A stretch of DNA of 64,000 bases from Spirosoma endophyticum (GTDB taxonomy: Bacteria > Bacteroidota > Bacteroidia > Cytophagales > Spirosomataceae), in assembly GCF_900112365.1 (NCBI RefSeq), contig NZ_FOLQ01000001.1:62001-126000 (forward strand). Direction: 5' to 3'. The number at the start of each line of letters is the position of its first letter. Within the stretch, counting starts at the first letter, position 1. The position numbers and the translations under genes were made by a program. The notes under the pieces are model-generated. The model was not told the DNA's origin, made no database searches, and saw nothing but the letters and a program-made list of their open reading frames with translations. Shown piece by piece: positions 1 to 8,030 of this stretch.

Positions 1-936
1 CATCGCAATCGGCACGGAGGTCGTCTGGCGTAGTAGCTTGAACCAGCTCATATTTTCGGGTGAGAACGGATCTTCGATGAAGTAGGGGCGGTATTCCTCC
101 AGACCTTTGATCATGTTAATAGCGTCGATGGGCTCCACCAGTTCGTGCATGTCGTGCAGAAGCTGAATATCTTCCCCGCAACGTTTCCGAACGATGTCAA
201 ACATCTTGGGTACCCGTTTCAGGTACGTCCGTTGATCGGAGAAATCATCGGTTTCCTTCGCAAATCCGGCAGCTTTAAAGTCGGGTTTAATCTCGGCCAT
301 GGCGCCCACGCCCCCGTAACCACCCTGCTGAATGCGGATGTGCCGGAAACCCATCTCCATAAACTGCTGCACCTTGTCGGCCACGGCTTCGGGCGTTGGG
401 CCGCTGGCGTGGGTATAGGTATCCACCGCCATACGGGTTTTGCCGCCCAGAAGCTGATAAACAGGCATGTTGGCCCGTTTGCCTTTAATGTCCCACAACG
501 CCTGATCCAGGCCAGAAAGGGCATTGTTGAGAACGGGTCCATTGCGCCAGTACGAACTAACGTAGGCCGATTGCCACATATCTTCAATGTTGTCGACATC
601 CTTACCGACGCAAAAGTCGTTCAGATACGTATTGATGGCGGGCACCACGACCAGAGCCCGTTGCGTAAACGTAGCGCAACCCAGCCCATACAAACCGGGT
701 TCGGAGGTTTCGACTTTAACAATGACCAGATTCGAGCCACCGGGCGCCGTCGTGATCGCGCGCACACTCTTGATAGTAACGGGTGCTGCACCTTTGGCGT
801 AGGCGGGTGTGACATGGTTTTCAGCCCGGGCTTGTGGACTCTCGAACAGGCCGAATAGGCCGGCGGTTGAGCCTAGGCCTAACATCTTGAGGGCATTCCG
901 GCGGCTGGATTCTAGCTGTAGTGCTGGGTTTTTCAT
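1..936 (-). CDS. Mannonate dehydratase-like enolase superfamily enzyme (partial)
   Basis: The reading frame is open from ATG at 936 to the left edge, so the C-terminus (at least one metal ligand and the catalytic end of the barrel) is missing; 312 codons are visible. The N-terminus has a twin-arginine-type signal (SSRRNALKMLGLGSTAG), so export folded is likely. The body shows the capping domain and the first barrel strands of the enolase superfamily: ALSGLDQALWDIKGKR, the LLGGK turn, RIQQGGYGG, and LLHDMHE, where the Asp and His match the metal-binding/acid-base pair typical of the D-mannonate dehydratase (ManD/RspA) subgroup. Members dehydrate sugar acids such as mannonate or gluconate. It is the last visible gene of a minus-strand run that includes a PQQ sugar dehydrogenase, which fits a role on an oxidised sugar. 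Substrate is not decided by the sequence; RspA-like proteins vary widely in activity. Confidence 0.8.
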   Translation of the reverse strand, partial: MKNPALQLESSRRNALKMLGLGSTAGLFGLFESPQARAENHVTPAYAKGAAPVTIKSVRAITTAPGGSNLVIVKVETSEPGLYGLGCATFTQRALVVVPAINTYLNDFCVGKDVDNIEDMWQSAYVSSYWRNGPVLNNALSGLDQALWDIKGKRANMPVYQLLGGKTRMAVDTYTHASGPTPEAVADKVQQFMEMGFRHIRIQQGGYGGVGAMAEIKPDFKAAGFAKETDDFSDQRTYLKRVPKMFDIVRKRCGEDIQLLHDMHELVEPIDAINMIKGLEEYRPYFIEDPFSPENMSWFKLLRQTTSVPIAM

Positions 937-981
937 ACGGGTTTTTCGACTGACTGATTTGAGGTTAAGTAAATTAAGCGG

Positions 982-1959
982 CTACTTTATACTGTATTCA
1001 TAGGCGATTTGCCAGCTAAACGTCTTACCCGGCGCTACGTTCAGGTTGATATAAGGCTCCGGGCACACCGTTGTTGACGAAGACCAGAACACCAGTTTAG
1101 CGATTTCCCGGTCGCCGGTCACGTTTACCGTGGCTCCCGTTTTTGTGTTTCCAACGGTTAGCTGATACGCCACAGGCTTACCCGCCGTCAGATTTGGGAA
1201 ATACGCCTGTTCCCGTTTTCCTATATCACGGAGATAGACCAGTTGATTGCCCTGAAGTGTCACCAGGTCGCCAACGCCTTTTCCGCCTTCGGCTGATAGG
1301 TTTTTCAGTGGCAATGTAACCGCGTAATCCGGACCCGCCGGTTGCTGGTCAATCACGAAAAAGTTGTGGTTATACACCATCGTTTCGATAGTACGACTGC
1401 CCGTATTTTTAAGGCTATGCGTGATCACCAGTTCGGGTTTGCCTTTGGTGAGCGCCAGCGTTTTCTGGTACTCATACCCGTAGTTGGTATTGGAAAGCGT
1501 ATGGCTATACTGGACCTGATTCTTCGTCTTTTTTAGTTTCCAGGTACCGGGATTGGCAATTTCATAGGTTTTATATGAGCTATAGGGCTTCTCATCGGGC
1601 TTGGTGAGGTTTCCTACACCAATCTTGACGAACGAATCACCCGCCTTTGCATCAGAAAAACCCAGCGGTTCAAACTCCTCAACGGGTCCCATGATGGCAT
1701 CGTGGGTAGTCGGGTTATATGTATCGAACCATTTGCCGTGGTATGTATGTCCTTTATAGTCCAGGCTGGCCACCACCCCCGACCAGTCAAAACGAGTGCC
1801 CCGGTAATAGCCGTTCTCCGCGTCGGGCAGGTACAGATGAGCGTGAACCAACCCGTTCGTTATGTCAGCTTCAGGAATCTCCAGAACGGGTTTCATGCTA
1901 ACGGTTAGGGCCGCCAGTACGCAGAGAAGAAAGCAGGTGTGTATCGCCGATTTTATCAT
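982..1959 (-). CDS. Secreted mutarotase-like hypothetical protein
   Basis: A 325-residue protein with an N-terminal hydrophobic signal segment (residues about 5-20) and no transmembrane helix afterwards. The pattern of beta-strands, the GPVEEF and MVYNHNFF motifs and a C-terminal EPYINLNVAPGKTFSW stretch resemble the galactose-mutarotase-like sandwich fold seen in aldose-1-epimerase relatives, but I do not see a clear catalytic His/Glu pair, so the enzymatic role is open. It starts 3 bases after the PQQ dehydrogenase stop and is followed by the enolase-family gene, so the three are probably co-transcribed. A periplasmic sugar-binding or anomer-converting helper of the dehydrogenase is a reasonable inference, not a demonstrated function. 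Confidence 0.65.
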   Translation of the reverse strand: MIKSAIHTCFLLCVLAALTVSMKPVLEIPEADITNGLVHAHLYLPDAENGYYRGTRFDWSGVVASLDYKGHTYHGKWFDTYNPTTHDAIMGPVEEFEPLGFSDAKAGDSFVKIGVGNLTKPDEKPYSSYKTYEIANPGTWKLKKTKNQVQYSHTLSNTNYGYEYQKTLALTKGKPELVITHSLKNTGSRTIETMVYNHNFFVIDQQPAGPDYAVTLPLKNLSAEGGKGVGDLVTLQGNQLVYLRDIGKREQAYFPNLTAGKPVAYQLTVGNTKTGATVNVTGDREIAKLVFWSSSTTVCPEPYINLNVAPGKTFSWQIAYEYSIK

Positions 1960-1962
1960 GGT

Positions 1963-4218
1963 TTATTTTAAAGCAAATGCTACGTAGTTACCGCCGATCT
2001 TCTGGCCTCGTCCACCGCCAGCCGCGATGACAACGTACTGTTTTCCATCCACTTCGTAGCTGATCGGCGTCGCGAAACCACCTGCCGGAAGCTGGTATTC
2101 CCAAACGACTTTGCCGGTTTTTCGATCGAACGCCCGAATTTTTTCGTCTTTCGTACCCGCGATGAACACAAGCCCACCCGCCGTGGCCAATGGTCCGCCG
2201 TAGCTGTCGGTTCCGGTTGTCGGAACGCCTTTTTTTGCCAGTTCAGGGTACTCGCCCAGCGGCACGCGCCAGAGGTAATTTCCGGTATTCAGGTCGATGG
2301 CATTCAGCGTACCCCAGGGTGGTTTTATGCCCGGATAGCCATCCTGATCGGTGAAGCGTTGCCAGGCTTTGCTCACGTAAGCGGGCGTATAAGGGAAGCC
2401 ATTTTTGCTGGTTTGGGTAGGGGAGGCCGTAACCTTCGCCGGGCCGGTTTCGGTGTTCAGCAAAAAGCTGATGAGCGCATCCCGTTCCTTCTCCGACAAT
2501 TGCTGGAACGATGGCATTCGGCCACTTCCGGTTTTCAAAATAGACTTGATTTCCTCCACCGACCGTTTTTTGCCAATATCAACCAGCGAGGGCAGTTCAG
2601 GGCCACTTCCTTTTCGATCCAGTCCATGACAGGCCGAGCAGTTGGCGACATAAAGTGCATTTCCGGCCGTGAGTGGCTTGTTTTGATTATTCATGCCCGA
2701 TCGTTCCGCCATGATCAGCTCCCAGGGTTCTTCATTGACATTCTGATACAGAATCCCATCGGGGTCGATGGCATTGCCGCCCCATTCGGCTCCACCGCTG
2801 TACCCGAAAAGTAACGTACCGTTCGTACTTGGTGGCGCAAACTTATTGTTGGTACGTATCTTCTGGAAACGCTCCTTCACGTAGGCATGGGCCTCCGGAG
2901 ATCGATCGGTGATGTCGGCTTCGGTGTAGACCTGACGGGAAAGTGGCAGTGGCTTGAGTGGATATTTCTGGGTCGGCCAGGGATGTTCGCCGGGCAACCC
3001 ATTGACCGGAACCTTGCGTTCTTCGACCGGAAAGAGCGACGAGCCCTTATCCCGATCCAATACATACACCAGCCCATCTTTCGTAGCCTGCACCACCGCA
3101 TCGACCAGCTTTCCGTTGTGTTTCAAGGTGATTAGATTGGGTGGAGACGGATGGTCCCGATCCCATAAGTCGTGATGGATGGTCTGGTAATACCATTTCA
3201 TTTTACCCGTTTCGGCGTCCAGCGCCATAATGCAATTGGCAAATAGATTGGACCCTTTGCGATCGCCCCCGTAGAAGTCGGACGCTGGTGAACCCGTACC
3301 AAAATAGACCACGCCCCGCTTCTCATCGAGCGACATGCCACTCCAGTTGTTGGTCGCCCCGATTTTCTTGTAAGCATCTGGCGGCCAGGTATTATAGCCA
3401 AATTCGCCCGGTTGCGGAATCGTATGGAACACCCATTTCAGTTTTCCCGTCACTACGTCGAAAGCCCGCACGTGTCCCGGTGCAGCATCGCCCCCTTCGG
3501 ACACCGCCGACCCTATGACCAGTGTGTTCCGGTAAACGATACCCGGCGACGTAGCATTGACCGATAATTTGCTAACATCGTGGTCCATATTGGTTTGCAG
3601 GCCTTCGTGCAAATCCGCTTTGCCGTCGGTACCAAAACTGGGAATGCCCTGTCCGGTTTCAGCATTCACCGCATATAAACTTGATCCAACGGTATAGAGT
3701 ATACGCTTATCGTTGCCATTCTCCCAATAGACGACGCCCCGGTTGGAGTTCAGTCGGTCGTTTTTCGAGGGTTCAAACCTCCAGAGCTGCTCACCCGTTC
3801 CGGCTTTGATCGCAAATAATTTAAGCTCGGGCGTGGTGCCGTACAGAACCCCATTGACGACAATCGGCTGGCACTGAATTGCCCGATCCCTCCGCCGACC
3901 CGGATTGTTCGGGTCAGGCTTTTCGGAGGCATCGTACATCCAGGCGACCTGTAAGTTTTTGACGTTCCCGGTGTTGATCTGGGTGAGGGGCGAATAGCGA
4001 TTTCCAGCTTTGTTACCCCCATAATTGGGCCAGTCCCGACCCGTATCGACGGCCGTGTTTCGTTCCTGCATGCCGTAGATCAGGCAACTTCCCAGCAGTA
4101 GCCCAGTGGCTGCTACGTTCCGTGTTGTTGAATCAGAAAACGCCCGCAGTCGGGCGGAGAAACGGTTCAGTACGTTGAATTTACGACTACTGTCAACTGG
4201 TTTTTTATGTGTGCTCAT
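1963..4218 (-). CDS. PQQ-dependent dehydrogenase with inserted cytochrome c domain
   Basis: A 751-residue quinoprotein. Residues about 36-52 form a hydrophobic anchor with a lipobox-like LGSC. The quinoprotein beta-propeller starts at DWPNYGGNKAGNRYSPL and carries repeated tryptophan docking motifs such as GKLKWVFHT, GKMKWYYQT and GKVVWEYQ. Between propeller blades, at residues about 515-590, lies a class I cytochrome c domain with a CSACH haem site and a GRMPSF distal methionine; the propeller then resumes and ends with the VIAAGGGRGQ closing strand. This is the glucose/alcohol-type quinoprotein family that oxidises sugars or alcohols in the periplasm and passes electrons via haem c. It sits in the SusC/SusD locus between the TPR/SGNH gene and the mutarotase-like gene with short gaps. 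Substrate cannot be read from the sequence. No PQQ synthesis genes are in the window. Confidence 0.88.
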   Translation of the reverse strand: MSTHKKPVDSSRKFNVLNRFSARLRAFSDSTTRNVAATGLLLGSCLIYGMQERNTAVDTGRDWPNYGGNKAGNRYSPLTQINTGNVKNLQVAWMYDASEKPDPNNPGRRRDRAIQCQPIVVNGVLYGTTPELKLFAIKAGTGEQLWRFEPSKNDRLNSNRGVVYWENGNDKRILYTVGSSLYAVNAETGQGIPSFGTDGKADLHEGLQTNMDHDVSKLSVNATSPGIVYRNTLVIGSAVSEGGDAAPGHVRAFDVVTGKLKWVFHTIPQPGEFGYNTWPPDAYKKIGATNNWSGMSLDEKRGVVYFGTGSPASDFYGGDRKGSNLFANCIMALDAETGKMKWYYQTIHHDLWDRDHPSPPNLITLKHNGKLVDAVVQATKDGLVYVLDRDKGSSLFPVEERKVPVNGLPGEHPWPTQKYPLKPLPLSRQVYTEADITDRSPEAHAYVKERFQKIRTNNKFAPPSTNGTLLFGYSGGAEWGGNAIDPDGILYQNVNEEPWELIMAERSGMNNQNKPLTAGNALYVANCSACHGLDRKGSGPELPSLVDIGKKRSVEEIKSILKTGSGRMPSFQQLSEKERDALISFLLNTETGPAKVTASPTQTSKNGFPYTPAYVSKAWQRFTDQDGYPGIKPPWGTLNAIDLNTGNYLWRVPLGEYPELAKKGVPTTGTDSYGGPLATAGGLVFIAGTKDEKIRAFDRKTGKVVWEYQLPAGGFATPISYEVDGKQYVVIAAGGGRGQKIGGNYVAFALK

Positions 4219-4232
4219 GGGTATAAAATCAT

Positions 4233-6275
4233 CTATTTCAGGCGTTCCATCAGGGATAGAGCCTCTTTGTTATTAGCATCGACTGTTAAAACTTTTTGCC
4301 CGTAGTTGGCCGCCCCCGCTCTGTTATCCATCCGGTAGTAAGCATTCGCGATTTGAGTTAGAATGGCGACATTTTTCGGATCGTTAACCAGCTTCTTTTT
4401 CAGTTGTACGACCTGTTCGGCATACGCTTTGACAGGGCTCAGGTTGAACTGAGACGTATTGTTTTGAATCGCATAATCCAGATAGGGGATGGCCTGTTCT
4501 GGCTGATCAAGTTTGAGAAAAAGCACAAATAAGTATCGGGCTTTATCGAAAGAAGGGACTAGTGCGAAGGCTTTTTTGAAATAAAAAATAGCGTTCTTGT
4601 CGTCTTTTAATTCTCCGCTCAGCATGGCTGCTTTTTCAGCGTATCGGGCGTCCGTTGGGTATTCAAGTACAAGTGCTTCTACGGTTCGCCGGGCTTTTTC
4701 AAAGTCGTGCTTATTCAGGTAATAATCGTATAATTTACTGAGGGATTCGAGCCATCCTGTTTTTTGAGTTGTCAGGTCATACGCTATTTTTTCTTCGGTT
4801 GTTTCAACCGTAAATGGCTGAGCAGCCATTACTTCATTGAACGGCCAGTTTCTTTTAAGGTTACTTACTTTATAGAGTCCCGCCAGTGAGTCTACTTTCG
4901 TAATGGGCATAGCCTGAAGCAGTTGCTCAACACTTATTTCTTTTTCTTTCGGTACAGAAATAAACTTTTCTTTTTTCAGCGCTTCATAGAACGTATCAGC
5001 AAGTAAAGCATAACCCAATAAATTAGGGTGAACGTGTTCTAGAATTAGCTCATTGCCAATGATGCCATTCGCTGATTTACGCTCAAACGTAGCCTTTGTG
5101 TCGACCAGGTGTGCATTCTTATAATTGGTGCATAATTGGCTGAGCATGTCATTGAAACTAGTCGGCGCCCGGAACCGCAAACCATCCAGATCGTTTGCTT
5201 TCTTAAAATAGGTTTTTGCCTGACTGAACTCGCCCTGTAAGTAAGCTATTCGTCCCAGATAATAATTGCAAAGTGCATGCCCGTTATAAATCTGGTTGGC
5301 CGCTTTAAAATACGTAAATGCATCGGAGAAATCTTTCCTTTCAAAAGCTGCTACGCCCAGTGCATATTGCTGGTTGAAACCCGGAAATGTGGTACGTCCA
5401 ACGGGGAAACTGACAAACGGTTTCAAGTCCTTTTCATTACTGACCAGATTGCTGATAAAAACAGGAATAGTATGTTGCGCTAACAGTGACAACGTTGCGT
5501 TTATATTATGACGAAATTGCTCGACGCCACGCTGGTAAAGCTCTGAATCATAAGGAATTTTCTGGTCGGCTACCATCAACTTCATCCGTGTTCCGCCCGA
5601 GTTTCCTTTATTCCCGCTAATCGTAGGTTGTATCGTTTCATAGACGTTTGTCATTAACTGTACAAGCCGGAATTGGCGTAAATAGAGCAGCGTATTAACG
5701 AGTTGCGGATTGCCACCCAGATTCTCGGTAGAGCCAACGCCCAACGCTCCATAGTATTCATTATGGCCGGAATAAATCAATACCGCATCGGGTTCATAAT
5801 CCACTACATCTTTCGCAAAACCATAGACGGTGTACGAATTGACGGCGGTCAGGGCAATGTTAATGATTTCAAAATTTCGGTCTGGAAACGTGTGGGTTAA
5901 TCGATACTGAAGCCAGCGATGAAAAGAGCCATTGTGAAAATATGGATACCCAATAGTTGTGGATTCGCCGAGTACAAAAATTCGTAATGTATTTAGGTCT
6001 TTTTTCTTTTTAAATGGCTCGATATTTCCAGTCGTGGCTATTGTCTGATTCGTGAAATATTTTTTAGATGCATCCGGATTTAGTACAAGAAAATTCCTGT
6101 CTCCGGGGTAGTCAATAAATAAGCGTAAATCATGCCCATAATTAAAAAGCCGCAAAGAGATTTCAATAAGGCATAAAAGGAAAAGAGAGAGTAAAATGCT
6201 GAATGCTTTAAAGAATATAATCCTTTTAGATGATTGTTTCTCGGCTGGCTTATATTCTTTTACGGTGCTCATCAT
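4233..6275 (-). CDS. Membrane-anchored SGNH hydrolase-fold protein with TPR repeats
   Basis: A 680-residue protein. An N-terminal signal anchor covers residues about 19-42. The SGNH/GDSL fold follows: block I is LGESTTIG (Ser in a GES context), block III is YSGHNEYYG, and block V reads EHVHPNLLGYALLADTFYEAL, in which the usual DxxH Asp is replaced by Glu. Two stretches of TPR helices are visible, one inserted in the hydrolase domain (around 295-350) and one at the C-terminus (around 510-680). Known SGNH enzymes are esterases or acylhydrolases; the TPRs suggest a protein partner. It lies between SusD and the PQQ dehydrogenase, 15 bases from the latter, and is separated from SusD by a long inverted repeat. 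It may deacylate a polysaccharide or modify the cell surface; the actual substrate is unknown. Confidence 0.75.
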   Translation of the reverse strand: MMSTVKEYKPAEKQSSKRIIFFKAFSILLSLFLLCLIEISLRLFNYGHDLRLFIDYPGDRNFLVLNPDASKKYFTNQTIATTGNIEPFKKKKDLNTLRIFVLGESTTIGYPYFHNGSFHRWLQYRLTHTFPDRNFEIINIALTAVNSYTVYGFAKDVVDYEPDAVLIYSGHNEYYGALGVGSTENLGGNPQLVNTLLYLRQFRLVQLMTNVYETIQPTISGNKGNSGGTRMKLMVADQKIPYDSELYQRGVEQFRHNINATLSLLAQHTIPVFISNLVSNEKDLKPFVSFPVGRTTFPGFNQQYALGVAAFERKDFSDAFTYFKAANQIYNGHALCNYYLGRIAYLQGEFSQAKTYFKKANDLDGLRFRAPTSFNDMLSQLCTNYKNAHLVDTKATFERKSANGIIGNELILEHVHPNLLGYALLADTFYEALKKEKFISVPKEKEISVEQLLQAMPITKVDSLAGLYKVSNLKRNWPFNEVMAAQPFTVETTEEKIAYDLTTQKTGWLESLSKLYDYYLNKHDFEKARRTVEALVLEYPTDARYAEKAAMLSGELKDDKNAIFYFKKAFALVPSFDKARYLFVLFLKLDQPEQAIPYLDYAIQNNTSQFNLSPVKAYAEQVVQLKKKLVNDPKNVAILTQIANAYYRMDNRAGAANYGQKVLTVDANNKEALSLMERLK

Positions 6276-6308
6276 TGACTACATTCCTTATTGATAATTT
6301 ACTTGCTA

Positions 6309-6432
6309 ATATTTTTTTGAACACAGAGGCACAGAGAACACAGAGTTTTAGAAGCTTTGATAAAATTGACAATTAGACTCTATTTCTTTTTAAAACTCTG
6401 TGTTCTCTGTGCCTCTGTGTTCAAAAAAATAT
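6309..6432. repeat. Perfect 42-bp inverted repeat, CACAGAG family
   Basis: Arms 6309-6350 and 6391-6432 are exact reverse complements over 42 bases, separated by a 40-base AT-rich loop. Each arm contains the unit CACAGAG three times in direct array (ACACAGAGGCACAGAGAACA). The element fills the gap between the SusD-like gene and the SGNH/TPR gene. On either transcript it would form a very stable hairpin, so it could separate expression of SusD from the genes behind it. Related, less perfect copies occur at five other places in the window. Confidence 0.9.
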
Positions 6433-6452
6433 ACTTGTATTGAAAAAAATGA

Positions 6453-7985
6453 TTAATACCCTTCGTTCTGCACCCAGGCCGGATTTCTGGCCATCTCGTT
6501 GATGGGAATAGGGGCCAGGTATTTCTGAGCAAAATTTGTGTTCGCTGGAATTGGATTTTCTAAGGGACCCCGTGCCGCCACAACCTGCGGAAGTAGTTGA
6601 AGCCGCACGATGTCGAACCACCGTACGCCAAATTCCCCCGCAAATTCGTAGGCGCGTTCATAGACCACCGCGTCCCGGAACGCAGTCGCCGAAAGGCCCG
6701 GTGTCAGATCGGGCAACCCGGCGCGTTTGCGCACTAGATTGATGGCTTTGTAGCTGTCCGCCGTTGGTCCGCCAGCGGCCATCGCAGAAGCTTCCGCGTA
6801 ATCGAGCAGCACCAGCGGATAGCGAATGATGTCATATACTTTGTTCGTGCTTGGATTGATGGCGTTGATGACGGTTTCCGTTTCAGAAACACCATCCCCA
6901 TTCAGCCCCGCCCGGAACTTCTTGTAATATGGATGCCCGGCGTGCGTTTCGGGAGAATCCCAGGGAACCAGTTTGAACGTTTTGCCGTCAGGCTGTCGCA
7001 ACTTGATGGTCGTATAAAACGTAGCGTCGGTCCGGGAGCAGGGTGGGGCGTTTTTGTAGAAATTGATTTCGGGGTAATAATCGTCCCACCCGCTCGATCC
7101 GTTCGTCGCCACTTCATCAAGCGGCACCGATGAGGACCCGGCACTCCGTAGCGGAAGCCCACCGCTGACGTTGTACTGCAGGCCAAAAATAGATTCCGGA
7201 CTATTGTTCGTCGCAAAAACGGTGGCATAGGCGGTATTCAGATTAAACTGATTCGATTGAATCACCGCGTTCGCTTCATCGGCGGCCAGTTTGTAATTGC
7301 TTTCCTGCTTTAGGGGCCAGCCCGTCATGGTCAAATACACATCGGCCAGCAGCGAGCGGGCCGCCATCTGGTTTGCCTTGCCCGGCTGACCCGGAAAAGA
7401 CGCAGGTAATAACTCTTTCGCTTTCTGCAAATCGCTGATGATAGCGGCATATACTTTGTCGACCGGATCTCTGGGCGGGCGGTCATTCACATCGATCTGC
7501 GTCAGGATGATCGGCACAGGGCCAAAAGTTCGCACTAAATAATAGTAGCCTAATGCCCGCAGGAAATACGCCTGACCTGCAGCCTGATTCTTCAGTACGT
7601 CCGTTGACGCCACTTTAGCGTAGTTAGCAATCACGTTGTTAGCCTGATAGATACCCTGCCACGGGCCCTGCCATTGCGCCACCAGACTCAGGTTGCCACT
7701 GCCGCCACTGAGCCGGTCGAACAGGCGAAAGTCTTCTTTATTTAGCCCCGGATCAGTCGTGAAGTCGTCAGATCCGAAATAAGATGTACTGCGGTTGGTG
7801 AAACCCCAGGCGCCATCGCGGGCAAACTGGATATAGATAGCCGCCACTGATGCATCGAGATCGGCCTGCGTTTTAAAATAGGTGCCTGGCGTCAGGCTGC
7901 CTTTGGGGTCCTCGGTGAGACTTTGACAGCCGCCCGTCAAAATCAACACGACGAATACGAGAAGTAATGAGTATTTGGTGTTCAT
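6453..7985 (-). CDS. SusD/RagB-family nutrient-binding outer membrane lipoprotein
   Basis: A 510-residue lipoprotein with a clear lipobox (ILTGGCQ, Cys at about residue 20). The N-terminal SusD-like region (DPKGSLTPGTYFKTQADLDASVAAIY) and TPR-like helical core with the LRALGYYYLVRTFGPVPII motif are typical, and the C-terminal RagB/SusD region has the usual VYERAYEFAGEFGVRWFDIVRL and YLAPIPINEMARNP endings. It acts at the outer membrane as the surface lid of the SusC transporter encoded directly upstream (45 bases). The pair imports oligosaccharides or other large nutrients; the ligand cannot be named from the sequence. Confidence 0.95.
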   Translation of the reverse strand: MNTKYSLLLVFVVLILTGGCQSLTEDPKGSLTPGTYFKTQADLDASVAAIYIQFARDGAWGFTNRSTSYFGSDDFTTDPGLNKEDFRLFDRLSGGSGNLSLVAQWQGPWQGIYQANNVIANYAKVASTDVLKNQAAGQAYFLRALGYYYLVRTFGPVPIILTQIDVNDRPPRDPVDKVYAAIISDLQKAKELLPASFPGQPGKANQMAARSLLADVYLTMTGWPLKQESNYKLAADEANAVIQSNQFNLNTAYATVFATNNSPESIFGLQYNVSGGLPLRSAGSSSVPLDEVATNGSSGWDDYYPEINFYKNAPPCSRTDATFYTTIKLRQPDGKTFKLVPWDSPETHAGHPYYKKFRAGLNGDGVSETETVINAINPSTNKVYDIIRYPLVLLDYAEASAMAAGGPTADSYKAINLVRKRAGLPDLTPGLSATAFRDAVVYERAYEFAGEFGVRWFDIVRLQLLPQVVAARGPLENPIPANTNFAQKYLAPIPINEMARNPAWVQNEGY

Positions 7986-8030
7986 AATTATATCTCTTGA
8001 GATTTAGGGTCAAAAACTGACAAATAGCGC

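Noticed and set aside
145-858. Long plus-strand frame opposite the enolase-family gene
   Set aside because: It has no recognisable domain, and the minus strand carries a clear enolase-superfamily protein over the same bases, so this is a shadow frame.
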